DNA of 64,000 bases from Burkholderiales bacterium (lineage in GTDB: Bacteria > Pseudomonadota > Gammaproteobacteria > Burkholderiales > Burkholderiaceae_C): contig JACPUE010000058.1 in the NCBI GenBank assembly GCA_016192425.1, positions 1 to 64,000 on the forward strand. Reading direction: 5' to 3'. A program made the translations under genes and the position numbers. A model generated the notes under the pieces. That model did not search any database. It had not been told where the DNA came from and saw only the letters and a program-made list of their open reading frames with translations. Shown here in pieces: positions 31,105 through 40,172 of the stretch (within the stretch, counting starts at the first letter, position 1; each line of letters opens with the position of its first letter).

Positions 31105-32774
31105 GCGCCCTCCTCGATGCGGTCGATGTCCAGGTAGATGGCGTGCCCAAAGGCGAACGACCACACGCCAGGCAGCTTTTCGATGACTCCTTCAGTGGAA
31201 ACCAGGTGCGGCATCACGCCGACATACATCTCCAGCCCAAGCTCCGCAAGCTTCAGCCGCAGCCCCTCGCCGTCGCCTGCATAGCAGAGGTACGGCAGCG
31301 GGTCATCACGGTCGACGAACTGACCGAGCTGCTGCATCTTCTGGATGCGGATGGAGGCGCTGAAGTCTTCGATGGCATCGCGAATGCCCTCGACCTGGTC
31401 GGGGGTTAGGTCTCGCGGCGTCCGGTAGCGCACGAAGTCCACGCGCGGCATCAGCGCGCGGATAAGGGTGTCATCGACGGCCTTGGCCAGCTTCGCCCGC
31501 GGCGGTGAGGCAAATAGCTTGTTGGGGTCCTTCAGCTTCAGGTGCTCGGCCAACGTCATGACGAAGCCGACTTTCACCTCGGGAACCTTTTCCTGCTCGA
31601 TGCCCGTCTCGGCGCAGAACGAGTCCCAGTCGTGGCCAGCGTCGTTCAGCGCATGGAAGACTCGATGCAGATCGACGCGGTAGGTGTCATCCGGGCCGCT
31701 CAGGTACTTCAGTTGCTTCGTGACGTGGTGGTGCATCACCTTTCCGCCGAGGATGCGCCTCGCCAAGCGGTAGCGACGAAGAAGCTTCTCGGACTCGGCC
31801 TCGGTGAGCATCGAGTGAGTCTGCCCAGGTACATAGTCGTCGGGGTGCAGGGTCGTCATCTGCCACACGTAGCGGCCCTTGCCGACACACCAGGCGGCCT
31901 CCTCCAGGGAAATTTCCGGCGGCTGGCCCTTCGCCTCATCCATTACGGCCAGCTCGAGCTGGGACCAGCACGTCATCTCGTCGCCGCGGGCGATTTCGAA
32001 CCCGTCGCCTGGCACCAGCTCGTTGTCCTCGCGAAGGAGCACCAGCTCGGAATTGCAGGTGTCGTCGGGCGTGACGGACTGCGGGATGGCCGGCAGCCTC
32101 GCCAACACTTCGGGTCCGTGTCGACCGCAAATCTGGAGCGTGGCCACCCCGTCCAGGATGGCCTTGTCGGTTTCCTCCAACCGCCTGCGGACCATCTCGA
32201 ACGCCGCCGGCGCCTCGGTCAGCCAGTCCTGCGTGCCGCCCAGCGGAGTGATGGACAGTGCCGGCACCATGTTAGTCTCGCCAGCGATGCTGTCCTTCTT
32301 CGGCTCCGGCACGCAGACCAGGATGAAGTCGCTGCCGAACCGAACCTCGAACACCTTGGTAGGCTTGACCTGATGCCAAGCCTCGAGCCACTCGGCGAGC
32401 CGCGGCGCGAGCTCGTGCCAGCTGGAGAACTCCTCCTCCGGCGCCTTGACCACCATAGTGAGCTTGAGCTTCGGGGTGAGCGGCTCCCGATTGAGGGCGT
32501 GCCAGCTGGACCGGCCGAGGATGCGGGACGCGGCGTCCAGCGCTGCCGTGTGCTTGAGAGCGACGCCCGTGTCGCTCAGAGCTTTGCGCAGGCGCTTGGC
32601 CAGGAGCTTGGGGTCTTCATCGGGCTGGGGCTGGAGGCCTTCGACGACCTTGAGCGCGGCCTCGGAAGTGAAGCGGGGCACCTTGAGATGGACGTAGGTC
32701 CACAGGGCTGCGGCCGTAGCCTGCAGGTCTTGAGGGGAGGCGGGATGCGCCGTCGGCGCAGCAGTGGTTGCCAT
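31101..32774 (-). CDS. Unknown 563-aa protein with glyoxalase-related N-terminal motif
   Basis: First gene of the four-gene operon; ATG at 32774 after TAGGAGTTCATCC, a strong ribosome-binding site. Residues 40-85 (LAKRLRKAL, ALKHTAALDAASRILG, SSWHALNR) resemble the short helical motif that Pfam calls glyoxalase-related. The rest is unrecognised: acidic, no membrane segments, no obvious catalytic motif. Its stop interlocks with the next start as ATGA, so the two large proteins are probably made in equal amounts and may form a complex (inference). Confidence 0.6.
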   Translation of the reverse strand: MATTAAPTAHPASPQDLQATAAALWTYVHLKVPRFTSEAALKVVEGLQPQPDEDPKLLAKRLRKALSDTGVALKHTAALDAASRILGRSSWHALNREPLTPKLKLTMVVKAPEEEFSSWHELAPRLAEWLEAWHQVKPTKVFEVRFGSDFILVCVPEPKKDSIAGETNMVPALSITPLGGTQDWLTEAPAAFEMVRRRLEETDKAILDGVATLQICGRHGPEVLARLPAIPQSVTPDDTCNSELVLLREDNELVPGDGFEIARGDEMTCWSQLELAVMDEAKGQPPEISLEEAAWCVGKGRYVWQMTTLHPDDYVPGQTHSMLTEAESEKLLRRYRLARRILGGKVMHHHVTKQLKYLSGPDDTYRVDLHRVFHALNDAGHDWDSFCAETGIEQEKVPEVKVGFVMTLAEHLKLKDPNKLFASPPRAKLAKAVDDTLIRALMPRVDFVRYRTPRDLTPDQVEGIRDAIEDFSASIRIQKMQQLGQFVDRDDPLPYLCYAGDGEGLRLKLAELGLEMYVGVMPHLVSTEGVIEKLPGVWSFAFGHAIYLDIDRIEEGA

Positions 32775-33242
32775 GGATGAACTCCTAGAGAGCATCGAGG
32801 GACGGCACGCGTTGTCCGGCTCTCCAAGTGGAGGTCATCGAGCCGGGGAAAGGGGACTCTCGCAATCCAACTGGCTTTGCCGTGCCGGACAGGGTCCGGT
32901 GCGTGCACTGACGGGCGCCAACTTGCCCACGATTCGGCTTGAACCGCAGGTAGATCGTAAGAAGGAGCGGCTACCGGTGTCAACTACTAATGGAGCACCT
33001 TCGTCAGGTCTCACTTACGCCTGACATTCAGCTTTGCGAACTCGAGTGACTGCACCCAGACTTAAACCGACGTCAACATTGCACCACGATTGCACGCCCA
33101 GGCAAACATTTCTAGAATTTGCCGCCCACAACCATCCACCGGAGGATCGAGTCCCATGCGCCACTGATGCGGCCGTCAACGCGACGGCAAATCTCCACTG
33201 CCCCCACGACGCGGGGGAGCTCTTAGCATCTTTGGACCATGT
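32775..33242. other. Intergenic region between the defence operon and a truncated ABC-F gene
   Basis: Holds the upstream regions of two divergent units. No gene is supported. A CCCCC-N8-GGGGG hairpin lies at about 33201-33218, just ahead of the ABC-F start. No clear -35/-10 pair could be assigned for the leftward operon. Confidence 0.45.
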
Positions 33243-34148
33243 ATGGCGATTTCTCATCTCTCCCTGGAGGGCGTGTTCTACGTCCTGCCGAACTGCGAAA
33301 CGCTTTTTTCCGATCTCAACGAAAACTTTGACCAGCGGCACACCGGCCTGGTCGGACGCAATGGCAGCGGCAAGACCGTTCTGGCGCGCATTCTTTCGGG
33401 CCAACTGCAGCCCACCCGTGGGCGCTGTGTGCGAACAGGTGCAGTGCATTACCTCGCCCAACAGGTCAGCCCACGCGCGGACACCACCGTTGCCGATGTG
33501 GCAGGCGTGCAAGGCGTGCTGGATGCGCTCAAGCGCATCGAGGCCGGCAGTTCCGCGCTGGCGGATTTCGACGTGGTCGCCGATCGATGGGACATCGAAC
33601 AGCAGCTTGGGCAGGCACTGGCGCAGCAAGGTCTCAAGCACCTGGATGCCAGCACACCGGCCGGCGTGCTCAGCGGCGGTGAGGCAATGCGGGTGACCTT
33701 GATTGGCGCCCAACTGTCTAACGCGGATTTCCTCATCCTGGACGAACCCAGCAACCACCTTGACCAGCACAGCCGTCGGGCCTTGATCGAATGGCTGCAT
33801 CACTGGGAGCGCGGACTGCTGGTGATCAGCCATGACCGGCAGTTATTGGCGCACATGGATCGCATCGTCGAGTTGTCCTCCCTGGGCTTGCGAAGCTACG
33901 GGGGCAACTATGCTTTCTATGCGCAGGCCAAAGCACAGGAAAAGCAAAACGCACTCGCCGAACTCGACCGCGCCAAGCTCGATCGACGGCGCGAAGAGCA
34001 GTCCATGCGGCAACAGCGCGAACGTCAGGAGAAGCGCCAGGCGCGAGGCACACGCAGTGGCAAGCAGGCTAACCAGGCCAAGATCCTGCTCGATCGCCAA
34101 AAGGAGCGCAGCGAACAATCCATGGGGAAACTGCGCCGACTGCAAGCG
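33243..34148 (+). pseudogene. ABC-F ATPase gene, truncated after its first ATPase domain
   Basis: The first 300 residues are a normal ABC-F N-terminal half: Walker A GLVGRNGSGKT, signature LSGGEAMR, Walker B LILDEPSNHLD, then the charged inter-domain linker (RRREEQSMRQQRERQEKRQA). At about residue 302 the sequence switches to the antisense of a multicopper oxidase. The reading frame stays open to 35060 only by chance. The second ATPase domain is missing. ABC-F proteins act on ribosomes and need both domains, so this copy is probably dead. Confidence 0.8.
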
Positions 34149-34919
34149 GATGCGCACCTTGTCGTTCAAGCGCACATTGAGCGATTCAATGCCGGGAAAA
34201 ATGCGGCTGTTCCAGGCCCAGAGATTGAAATCCAGCATGGTCATCGTCTTGGGCGTGTAGCTGCCGGGGTCGATGTCGAAGGCATTGAGCAAGAAGCAAA
34301 AGTCCCGCTGCACCTCGTCGATCAGCGGGTGCCTGGACTTGGGATGGGTAACCCAGAAACCCATCATCCCCATGGCCATCTGCGTCATTTCATCCGCATG
34401 GGGGTGGTACATGAAGGTCCCTGGACGCCTCGCCACGAACTCGTACACGAACGTCTTTCCTGGCTGGATTGCAGGTTGGGTCAACCCGGCCACGCCATCC
34501 ATGCCACTGGGCAGGCGCTGTCCGTGCCAGTGGATGCTGGTGTGCTCGGGCAGCTTGTTGGTGACGAAGATCCGCACACGGTCACCCTCCACCACCTCGA
34601 TGGTGGGGCCCGGGCTTTGGCCGTTGTAGCCCCACAGATGGGCCTTGAAGCCCGGCGCCATCTCGCGCACCACGGGTTCGGCGACCAGGTGGAATTCCTT
34701 GACGCCCTGGTTCATCCTCCAAGGAAGCGTCCATCCGTTCAAGGTCACGACAGGGTTGTAGGGGCGGCCGCTATTGGGCACCAATGGGGCCATGGTCTGC
34801 GCCGAGCCCTGAATGACTGGCTCTGGCAGTCCCGCCATGGCCACGCGGCTGACCGCGCTGGCTGCGACAGCTCCACCAGCGATACCGGCAAACTTGAAAA
34901 AATCTCTTCTGGATGTCAT
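34148..34919 (-). pseudogene. Multicopper oxidase, 3'-truncated
   Basis: The N-terminal half (about 257 residues) of a Tat-exported copper oxidase. The Tat signal is MTSRRDFFKFAGIAGGAVAA. The first copper motifs are HWHG in HTSIHWHGQRLP and HPH in GTFMYHPHADE. After KVRIR the sequence becomes antisense ABC-F DNA, so the C-terminal motifs (HxxHxH, HCH) are absent. The ATG at 34919 follows AGGTGCAAGCA; 34952 is an alternative. The gene sits 16 bp downstream of tolC, consistent with a former periplasmic copper-detoxification operon. Confidence 0.82.
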
Positions 34920-34935
34920 TGCTTGCACCTGGTGC

Positions 34936-36372
34936 TCAGTGGGCTTCGTCACCGCCGCTGGATGCGGGGGGAGCTGCAGATAGCGAGACGTTGGCGGGGC
35001 GGCCGATCAGCGAGGCCTGAAGTGCCGCGTCCGCCAGCCAGAACTGCTGCTCCGCATTGATTGCCGCCATGACGGTATTGATCTGCTCGCGTGCATCGGC
35101 CAGCAACTCGAACACGCCAATGATCATTCCGTTGTAGCGAAGCTGGTTTTCCTCTGAGATCAGCTTGCGCAATGGAATGACCTCGTCTCGGTGATGGCGG
35201 GCTATATCGAACGCGGTTCTGTAGGCCGAATAGTTCTCTCGCAAATTCGAGGCCGCCGAGCGCACCGTCGCTTCAAGCTGGTTGGCGGCCGCCAGCGTTC
35301 GCGCATTCCAGGCATCGCGCTGCATGCCTCCCCAATCAAAGAGAGGCAGGCGGATACCAATTTCATAACCACGGGAATTGGAACGGGCACCTGCCGCATT
35401 GTCGAACTGGGTATCACGGCGGACCGCCATTTCGATGTCCGTCATGCTGGTGACGACATTCAGGCGCTGCGCCTTGCCAGCGGCATCCAGAGCACTTTGG
35501 GCAAGGCGGATATCCAAGCGCGCCCGGGTTGCCAAGGCACCGACCGCCTGCGGTTCCAGCGCTTGCCGTGGCAGATCGGGCAACCGATCAGGAAGCTGAA
35601 GCAATTGAGCCTGCGATGCATCCAGACCGAGCAAGCGGATCAACTCTTCTCGGCTGGAAATTGCCTGGTGCCTTGCTGTGGCCAGACGCGTGGCTGCATC
35701 AGCGTAAAAAACCTGCTCACGGGCACGGCTGAGGCGGCTGAAGTTGCCTACGGATTGCATCCGACGGGCCAATTCGGCACTGGCTTCAGCACTTTGAAAC
35801 ACCTGCTGGGCATACTGGTGCATCTGCTGGGCGGCGACCGCTCGCACCCACGCCTGCCGGACACGGGTGATGTGGTCCACGACTTCACTCGCCAAGCGCA
35901 ACCGTGCCTGCTCCAGTCGCGTGGATGCAATCTGCTGACGTGCGGGAAGCGTGAGTAGATCAAGCAGGCCGAAGGACAGCGCCCGCCCCAACTCCAGCTC
36001 ATCACCCGTAACAATGCGCTCAAAGCCCAACACAGGGTTGGCGATCCGCCCTGTCTGCACGGCCTCCGCGGACTCGGCCCATCCTTGAGCCAGTAATGCC
36101 TGCAAGGCCTGACTGTTCACCAAAGCCAATCTGACTGCCTCACTTTGACCAAGGGGAGCCGACAGGAGCTTCTGGGCGGTTTCAATGCGCTGTTGACGTT
36201 CCTCCACGCTGCGCGCAAGCACAAGCTTGCCATCTGCGAAGGCCGTTACTTCATTGTTCACCCGGTCAATGCTCTGCTCCGGGCTTATGCTGGCACAGCC
36301 CGACAGAACAACAATCGCTGAACCAGCCAAGGCCAGCCTGGCTCTATGCTGCGGCAATCGAATCCACATCAC
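34936..36372 (-). CDS. TolC-family outer-membrane lipoprotein, copper-island type
   Basis: 478 aa. The lipoprotein signal ends in VLSGCASIS. Two repeats of long helices (ARQQIASTRLEQARLRLASE and the IGIRLPLFDWGGMQRDAWN region) are typical of outer-membrane efflux proteins. The start ATG (36372) interlocks with the stop of the upstream small gene as ATGA. Operon order small gene, tolC, multicopper oxidase, divergent from copRS, suggests copper export or periplasmic copper handling. Confidence 0.82.
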   Translation of the reverse strand: MMWIRLPQHRARLALAGSAIVVLSGCASISPEQSIDRVNNEVTAFADGKLVLARSVEERQQRIETAQKLLSAPLGQSEAVRLALVNSQALQALLAQGWAESAEAVQTGRIANPVLGFERIVTGDELELGRALSFGLLDLLTLPARQQIASTRLEQARLRLASEVVDHITRVRQAWVRAVAAQQMHQYAQQVFQSAEASAELARRMQSVGNFSRLSRAREQVFYADAATRLATARHQAISSREELIRLLGLDASQAQLLQLPDRLPDLPRQALEPQAVGALATRARLDIRLAQSALDAAGKAQRLNVVTSMTDIEMAVRRDTQFDNAAGARSNSRGYEIGIRLPLFDWGGMQRDAWNARTLAAANQLEATVRSAASNLRENYSAYRTAFDIARHHRDEVIPLRKLISEENQLRYNGMIIGVFELLADAREQINTVMAAINAEQQFWLADAALQASLIGRPANVSLSAAPPASSGGDEAH

Positions 36373-36728
36373 GGCCTTCCTTGCTTATTGGAGCCAGTGC
36401 GGGGGCTGGTGGTCGAAGGCGCCTCAAGAGAACTGTTCGCAGCGGCCTCCTTGGCGTAGGAGCGCCAGCCCCCGATTCGACCGACTTGATCGTTTGCCTC
36501 ACGCCAGGACTGCACAGGCTGGTCGGCATAAGGCTGGTACTTTCCGAGCTCGGAAACGTATTCCAGTTCGCCGGACATTGAATTCAGGGTCTTGGCGGGA
36601 TAGGGCAAATCGGTCTGTGCTGAAACGGCAGTAGCGACCCATGCAAGCATCCAGGGGAGCTTTGTTGCTGACTGGCTTAGCGAGGTGGAGAGCCGCCTGG
36701 GCGACCCACTGTGAATCTCGATTTTCAT
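36369..36728 (-). CDS. Small periplasmic protein of the copper operon
   Basis: 119 aa. The signal peptide ends WMLAWVATAVSA/QTD. The mature part has LNSMSGELEYVSELGKYQPY and ends in a low-complexity serine/threonine tail. I do not recognise a named family. It is the first gene behind the CopR-box promoter and is coupled to tolC, so it probably belongs to the copper response. Start 36728 (MKIEIHSG). Confidence 0.65.
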   Translation of the reverse strand: MKIEIHSGSPRRLSTSLSQSATKLPWMLAWVATAVSAQTDLPYPAKTLNSMSGELEYVSELGKYQPYADQPVQSWREANDQVGRIGGWRSYAKEAAANSSLEAPSTTSPRTGSNKQGRP

Positions 36729-36771
36729 GGGTCTGATTCTTGAACTATGCCCATGACACAAAGCTGTGCGT

Positions 36772-36794
36772 CAGATTACATCTCTGTTATCTGC
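36772..36794. promoter_or_regulatory. Candidate CopR box 1
   Basis: A dyad CAGATTAC-N5-TGTTATCTGC, with half-sites GATTACA and TGTTATC (one mismatch), lies between the divergent small-gene/tolC/oxidase unit and copRS. The same 23-bp sequence with two internal changes recurs, inverted, at 46853-46875 upstream of the DUF2789-cusCBA genes. A weaker copy lies at 44178-44200 before the P-type ATPase. Confidence 0.7.
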
Positions 36795-36852
36795 ATGTCA
36801 GACGACTCAAACCTCGTCAAACTATCACCATGGCAGCATGTGGAGCACCGTC

Positions 36853-37536
36853 GTGAAGATATTGATTGTCGAAGATGAGCCCAAAACGGGTGAATATCTG
36901 CTCCAAGGCCTGGGTGAGGCCGGATTCGTCGTGGACTTGGCCCAGAACGGTATTGACGGCCTGCACCTTGCACGGCAGGGTACCTACGATCTGGTGATCC
37001 TGGATGTGATGCTTCCAGGGCTCAACGGCTGGCAGGTCCTGCAATCGATGCGCAAGCACGACTTGCAGATGCCAGCCATGTTTCTCACCGCCAGAGACCA
37101 AGTGGAGGACCGGGTGAAGGGTTTGGAATTGGGCGCCGATGACTATCTGGTCAAACCGTTCTCGTTCGCCGAACTGTTGGCGCGCGTGCGAACCATCCTG
37201 CGGCGCGGGCGCAGCGCAACGGAGAGCACGACGCTGAGCGTGGCAGACTTGGAACTGGACTTGCTTCGGCGCCGCGTCACCCGCGCCGGCAAACGCATCG
37301 ACCTGACCGCCAAGGAATTCGGCCTTCTGGAGTTATTGATGCGGCGCAGCGGCGAAGTGTTGCCGCGTTCATTGATTGCCTCGCAGGTGTGGGACATGAA
37401 TTTCGACAGCGACACCAATGTGATCGAGGTCTCCATGCGCCGCCTGCGCATCAAAATCGACGAAGGACAGGATGTCAAACTGATCCAAACGGTACGTGGC
37501 ATGGGCTACGTTCTGGAAGCGCCCGAGGAACAGTGA
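36853..37536 (+). CDS. copR: Copper-responsive response regulator (CopR/CusR type)
   Basis: 227-aa OmpR-family regulator. The receiver domain begins [15 protein letters not shown], the phospho-aspartate lies in [14 protein letters not shown] and the conserved lysine in [10 protein letters not shown]. The C-terminal winged helix includes [19 protein letters not shown]. The GTG at 36853 is preferred, with GGAG upstream and the usual family N-terminus; ATG 36838 is an alternative. The kinase gene follows with no gap. Confidence 0.88.
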   Translation: MKILIVEDEPKTGEYLLQGLGEAGFVVDLAQNGIDGLHLARQGTYDLVILDVMLPGLNGWQVLQSMRKHDLQMPAMFLTARDQVEDRVKGLELGADDYLVKPFSFAELLARVRTILRRGRSATESTTLSVADLELDLLRRRVTRAGKRIDLTAKEFGLLELLMRRSGEVLPRSLIASQVWDMNFDSDTNVIEVSMRRLRIKIDEGQDVKLIQTVRGMGYVLEAPEEQ

Positions 37537-38931
37537 GTGCTACGCCGCTTTTCACTCACCAGCCGCTTGACCGCTTTTTTCACGTCGGTGGCCGCTGCCG
37601 TCGTGCTTGGATTGGGCCTGTTGTTCTTGATTGCAACAGATCGGCATTTTCAGGAACTGGACCGTGCTGCACTAAGAGACAAGAAGCTCCTGATCGAGAG
37701 CATTCTGGCCCATGCCAATTCTTCAGAGGACGCCAAGTGGCGACTGGAAGATGCCTTGAGCCATCACCATGGCCTCTATGCTGTAGTGAACGACTCCCAA
37801 GGAAACACACTTTTCCAATCGGCAGGTTTCCATTTACCCGAACGCTCACATTCGGGGCATCCATCTCCGGACGGCTACTCTCTCCAAGCATGGAAGAGTG
37901 GTCAAAGCGAATTTCACGCGATTCATTTTCAGGCTCGCACGAGGAGCGCACCGGCAACAGATCTCGATGTCTTTGTTGCCATCGATATTGAGCACCACAA
38001 GCAGTTTCTATCGGATTTGCGGCGAAACCTTGCGATCTATGCTGCCATTGCAACGCTGATCAGTGGCTTGCTGGGCTGGCTGGCCGCTCATCAAGGCATG
38101 GCGCCACTGCGCGCGATGAAGACACGGGCTGCCACGGTCACCGGGCAGCGGCTAGAAGGGCGTATGCCCGTTGAATCCGTCCCTGTCGAAATGGCGGATC
38201 TGGCGCGAGAACTCAACCATATGCTGGATCGGCTGCAAGAAGACTTCCAGCGCCTCTCGGATTTTTCATCTGATCTGGCGCATGAACTCCGCACGCCGAT
38301 CAGCAATCTTCTCACGCAGACCCAGGTGACTCTGTCTGCCAAAAGAGACGCAGATACCTACCGCGACACACTCGCGTCCAATGCGGAGGAGTTACAGCGC
38401 TTGGCCCGAATGGTGGCCGACATGTTGTTTCTCGCCAAGACGGAACGCGGGGTCGATCTGCCCCACAAGGAGTGGTTTTCCGCTGCGGCCGAGGTGCAGG
38501 CGCTTTTAGAGTTCTATGAAGCAGTCGCCGAGGAAAAAGGAATCGATTTGCGTGCGCATGGCGATGGTGACATTCAGGGTGATCGACTGATGTTCCGCCG
38601 CGCGGTAAGTAATTTGCTCTCCAATGCGATACGACATACACCCGACGAGGGAGATGTTCAAATTTACGTTTCGAGAGATGAAGACGCGATCAAAGTGATT
38701 GTTGAAAATACAGGCAAAGAGATTGAACCCAAGGATCTCTCTCGATTGTTCGACCGCTTCTATCGTGCCGATCCTTCCAGAACACATCCTGGGTCAGATG
38801 GCGCAGGTTTAGGACTCTCCATTACCAAAGCCATCGTCGAAGCACATGGGGGGACTGTATCGGCTCACTCCTCTCAGGGGAGAACGCGCTTCACGTTGGT
38901 ATTCCCATTCCCGCGACCTCTGGACGTTTGA
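37537..38931 (+). CDS. copS: Copper sensor histidine kinase (CopS/CusS type)
   Basis: 464 aa, GTG start directly adjoining the copR stop. Two membrane segments (about 12-34 and 167-187) enclose a periplasmic sensor with histidine-rich stretches such as SHHHGLY. A HAMP domain follows. The H-box is SDLAHELRTPISNL and the ATPase motifs are NLLSNAIRHTP and GAGLGLSITKA. It would sense periplasmic copper or silver and phosphorylate CopR. Confidence 0.88.
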   Translation: MLRRFSLTSRLTAFFTSVAAAVVLGLGLLFLIATDRHFQELDRAALRDKKLLIESILAHANSSEDAKWRLEDALSHHHGLYAVVNDSQGNTLFQSAGFHLPERSHSGHPSPDGYSLQAWKSGQSEFHAIHFQARTRSAPATDLDVFVAIDIEHHKQFLSDLRRNLAIYAAIATLISGLLGWLAAHQGMAPLRAMKTRAATVTGQRLEGRMPVESVPVEMADLARELNHMLDRLQEDFQRLSDFSSDLAHELRTPISNLLTQTQVTLSAKRDADTYRDTLASNAEELQRLARMVADMLFLAKTERGVDLPHKEWFSAAAEVQALLEFYEAVAEEKGIDLRAHGDGDIQGDRLMFRRAVSNLLSNAIRHTPDEGDVQIYVSRDEDAIKVIVENTGKEIEPKDLSRLFDRFYRADPSRTHPGSDGAGLGLSITKAIVEAHGGTVSAHSSQGRTRFTLVFPFPRPLDV

Positions 38932-39426
38932 ACGCATCGATCAGCTTTTCCTGGTTTGCTTGAGGCTTCACGGAACTGCAGCTATCGAACTTTGCGTACG
39001 GCCGCTATATCGCCGATATTGGTCAGTCGTGATGCGAGCATGACCGGCTGCAACCGCTGCGACGCGGTCTGGTTCCCTGAGGCTTCCGACGGACCTTATT
39101 TGTTGGAGTCACTGGTATTCTGGGCAATTAAAGTCGTAAACATAGGCCTAGCATCCATGCGGGTTTCCAGGCGATCGATTCTTGTGGGGTGCCGACTAAA
39201 GTCGTAAACACCCAGAGCTCCCGGAATCTAAAGTCCTGTTGGAAGCAGGTGCGACCAGAAGCTTTGTCCGGCAGTTGATCTGGACTGACTTGGGGCACTT
39301 GACTCTTCCGGAAGTTATGGTGGCGGCTGTTGCTCTTTGAATCGCCCGGGGCGGTTCATGGAGCATGCACGGCATGAACAGAAAATGCAAACTGACTCAG
39401 TATCGCAAACGCGATACAGTCCAATC
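38932..39426. other. Gene-free stretch with IS-end remnants
   Basis: No credible CDS. Two exact 14-bp direct repeats TAAAGTCGTAAACA lie at 39129-39142 and 39197-39210. Read on the minus strand they begin TGTTTACGAC, and their 68-bp spacing resembles the multiple terminal repeats of IS21-family ends. A near-palindrome at 39338-39358 (TGAATCGCCC/GGGGCGGTTCA) resembles an IS3-type terminal repeat. Both look like leftovers of lost insertion sequences. Confidence 0.45.
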
Positions 39427-39708
39427 ATGAAAACAGCCACAATCCCGCCAATTCGCATCGAGTTAGCATTTCGCCAAGAGATCGAGCAATCGCTTGGAGA
39501 TGGCGAAACCATGGCTTCGTTGGTCGAAAGTGCGGTACAAAAAGAGGTGTCTCGCCGCCGCGATCAAACCGAGTTCGTGCGTCGTGGCTTGGCTTCAATT
39601 GCGCGGTCAGAGGCGGATGGCGACTGGATTCCAGCGGAGACCGTTTTGGCCAAACTTGAAGCAAAGGTTGCTGCTGCGCGAAAGGGGCAAGGGGGCCTTA
39701 GCAAGTGA
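39427..39708 (+). CDS. Putative antitoxin of a ParD/RelB-like pair
   Basis: 93 aa: MKTATIPPIRIELAFRQEIE, then ETMASLVESAVQKEVSRRR, a ribbon-helix-helix-like N-terminal pattern. The charged C-terminal region has IPAETVLAKLEAKVAAARKG. Its stop overlaps the GTG of a ParE/RelE-like gene (GTGA at 39705-39708), the standard antitoxin-toxin arrangement. The frame is open from 39337 but MKTATIPP is the sensible start. Confidence 0.65.
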   Translation: MKTATIPPIRIELAFRQEIEQSLGDGETMASLVESAVQKEVSRRRDQTEFVRRGLASIARSEADGDWIPAETVLAKLEAKVAAARKGQGGLSK

Positions 39709-40022
39709 ATTATCAGATCGTTTTCAGCCGCGAGGCCGAGGTGGATCTTAGAAGATTTTTTGATTTCGCCTTTGGGTGAAAACTAAACAGTCCGACTGGT
39801 GTTCTTGAGAATCCAACTAATGCGATTGAGGCAATACGGCAGGCGTGCCAATTTTTGGCCATTTGCCCGTTTAGTTGCCGCAAAACAGATGATGGGCCAT
39901 TTGTGCGAGAGCTGATTTTTCCTTTTGGTGCAGCCGGGTATGTCGTGCTATTTGAAATCAAGGCTGCTGGTCGAGTCCACATCGGCACCATTCGGCAACA
40001 GAGAGAAAGCGACTACCACTGA
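39705..40022 (+). pseudogene. ParE/RelE-like toxin with an internal stop codon
   Basis: From GTG 39705 the frame reads VNYQIVFSREAEVDLRRFFD, the ParE-family N-terminus. It meets TGA at codon 25 (39777-39779) and continues in the same frame with LNSPTG, NPTNAIEAIRQACQF, RELIFPFGAAGYVVLFEI and HIGTIRQQRESDYH to a TGA at 40022. The total length (318 bp, 106 codons) is right for the family. A single nonsense change, perhaps CGA to TGA, disrupts it while the antitoxin stays intact. Confidence 0.7.
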
Positions 40023-40055
40023 GTGGTCAAACACTACCCCTGAGGGACACTTGAT

Positions 40056-40172
40056 CCCCGCCTTGGTTCCCCCGCCCGAGAGGGCCAAGCCGATTCGTGG
40101 ATTCTGAGAGCCATCACGCGGGTTGCAGAAGAACGCCACGCGCGCATCCACGGCCCTGGCACTGGCCGACAT
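40056..40172 (-). pseudogene. Fragment resembling a patatin-like phospholipase N-terminus
   Basis: A short frame contains CNPRDGSQNPRIGLALSGGG followed by TKAG, which matches the start of patatin-like phospholipases (the GGG oxyanion motif). The similarity stops there and no serine GXSXG motif follows, so this is at most a scrap left by rearrangement. Confidence 0.4.

Noticed and set aside
31542-32780. Plus-strand 412-codon frame opposite the 563-aa defence gene
   Set aside because: Arginine/leucine/glycine-rich shadow with no motif; the minus-strand gene has a strong ribosome-binding site and operon coupling.
33843-34952. 369-aa multicopper oxidase as a complete gene
   Set aside because: Residues after KVRIR are antisense ABC-F DNA and the C-terminal copper ligands are missing.
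33243-35060. Full 605-aa ABC-F protein
   Set aside because: Only the first 300 residues are ABC-F; the rest is antisense multicopper oxidase sequence that happens to stay open.
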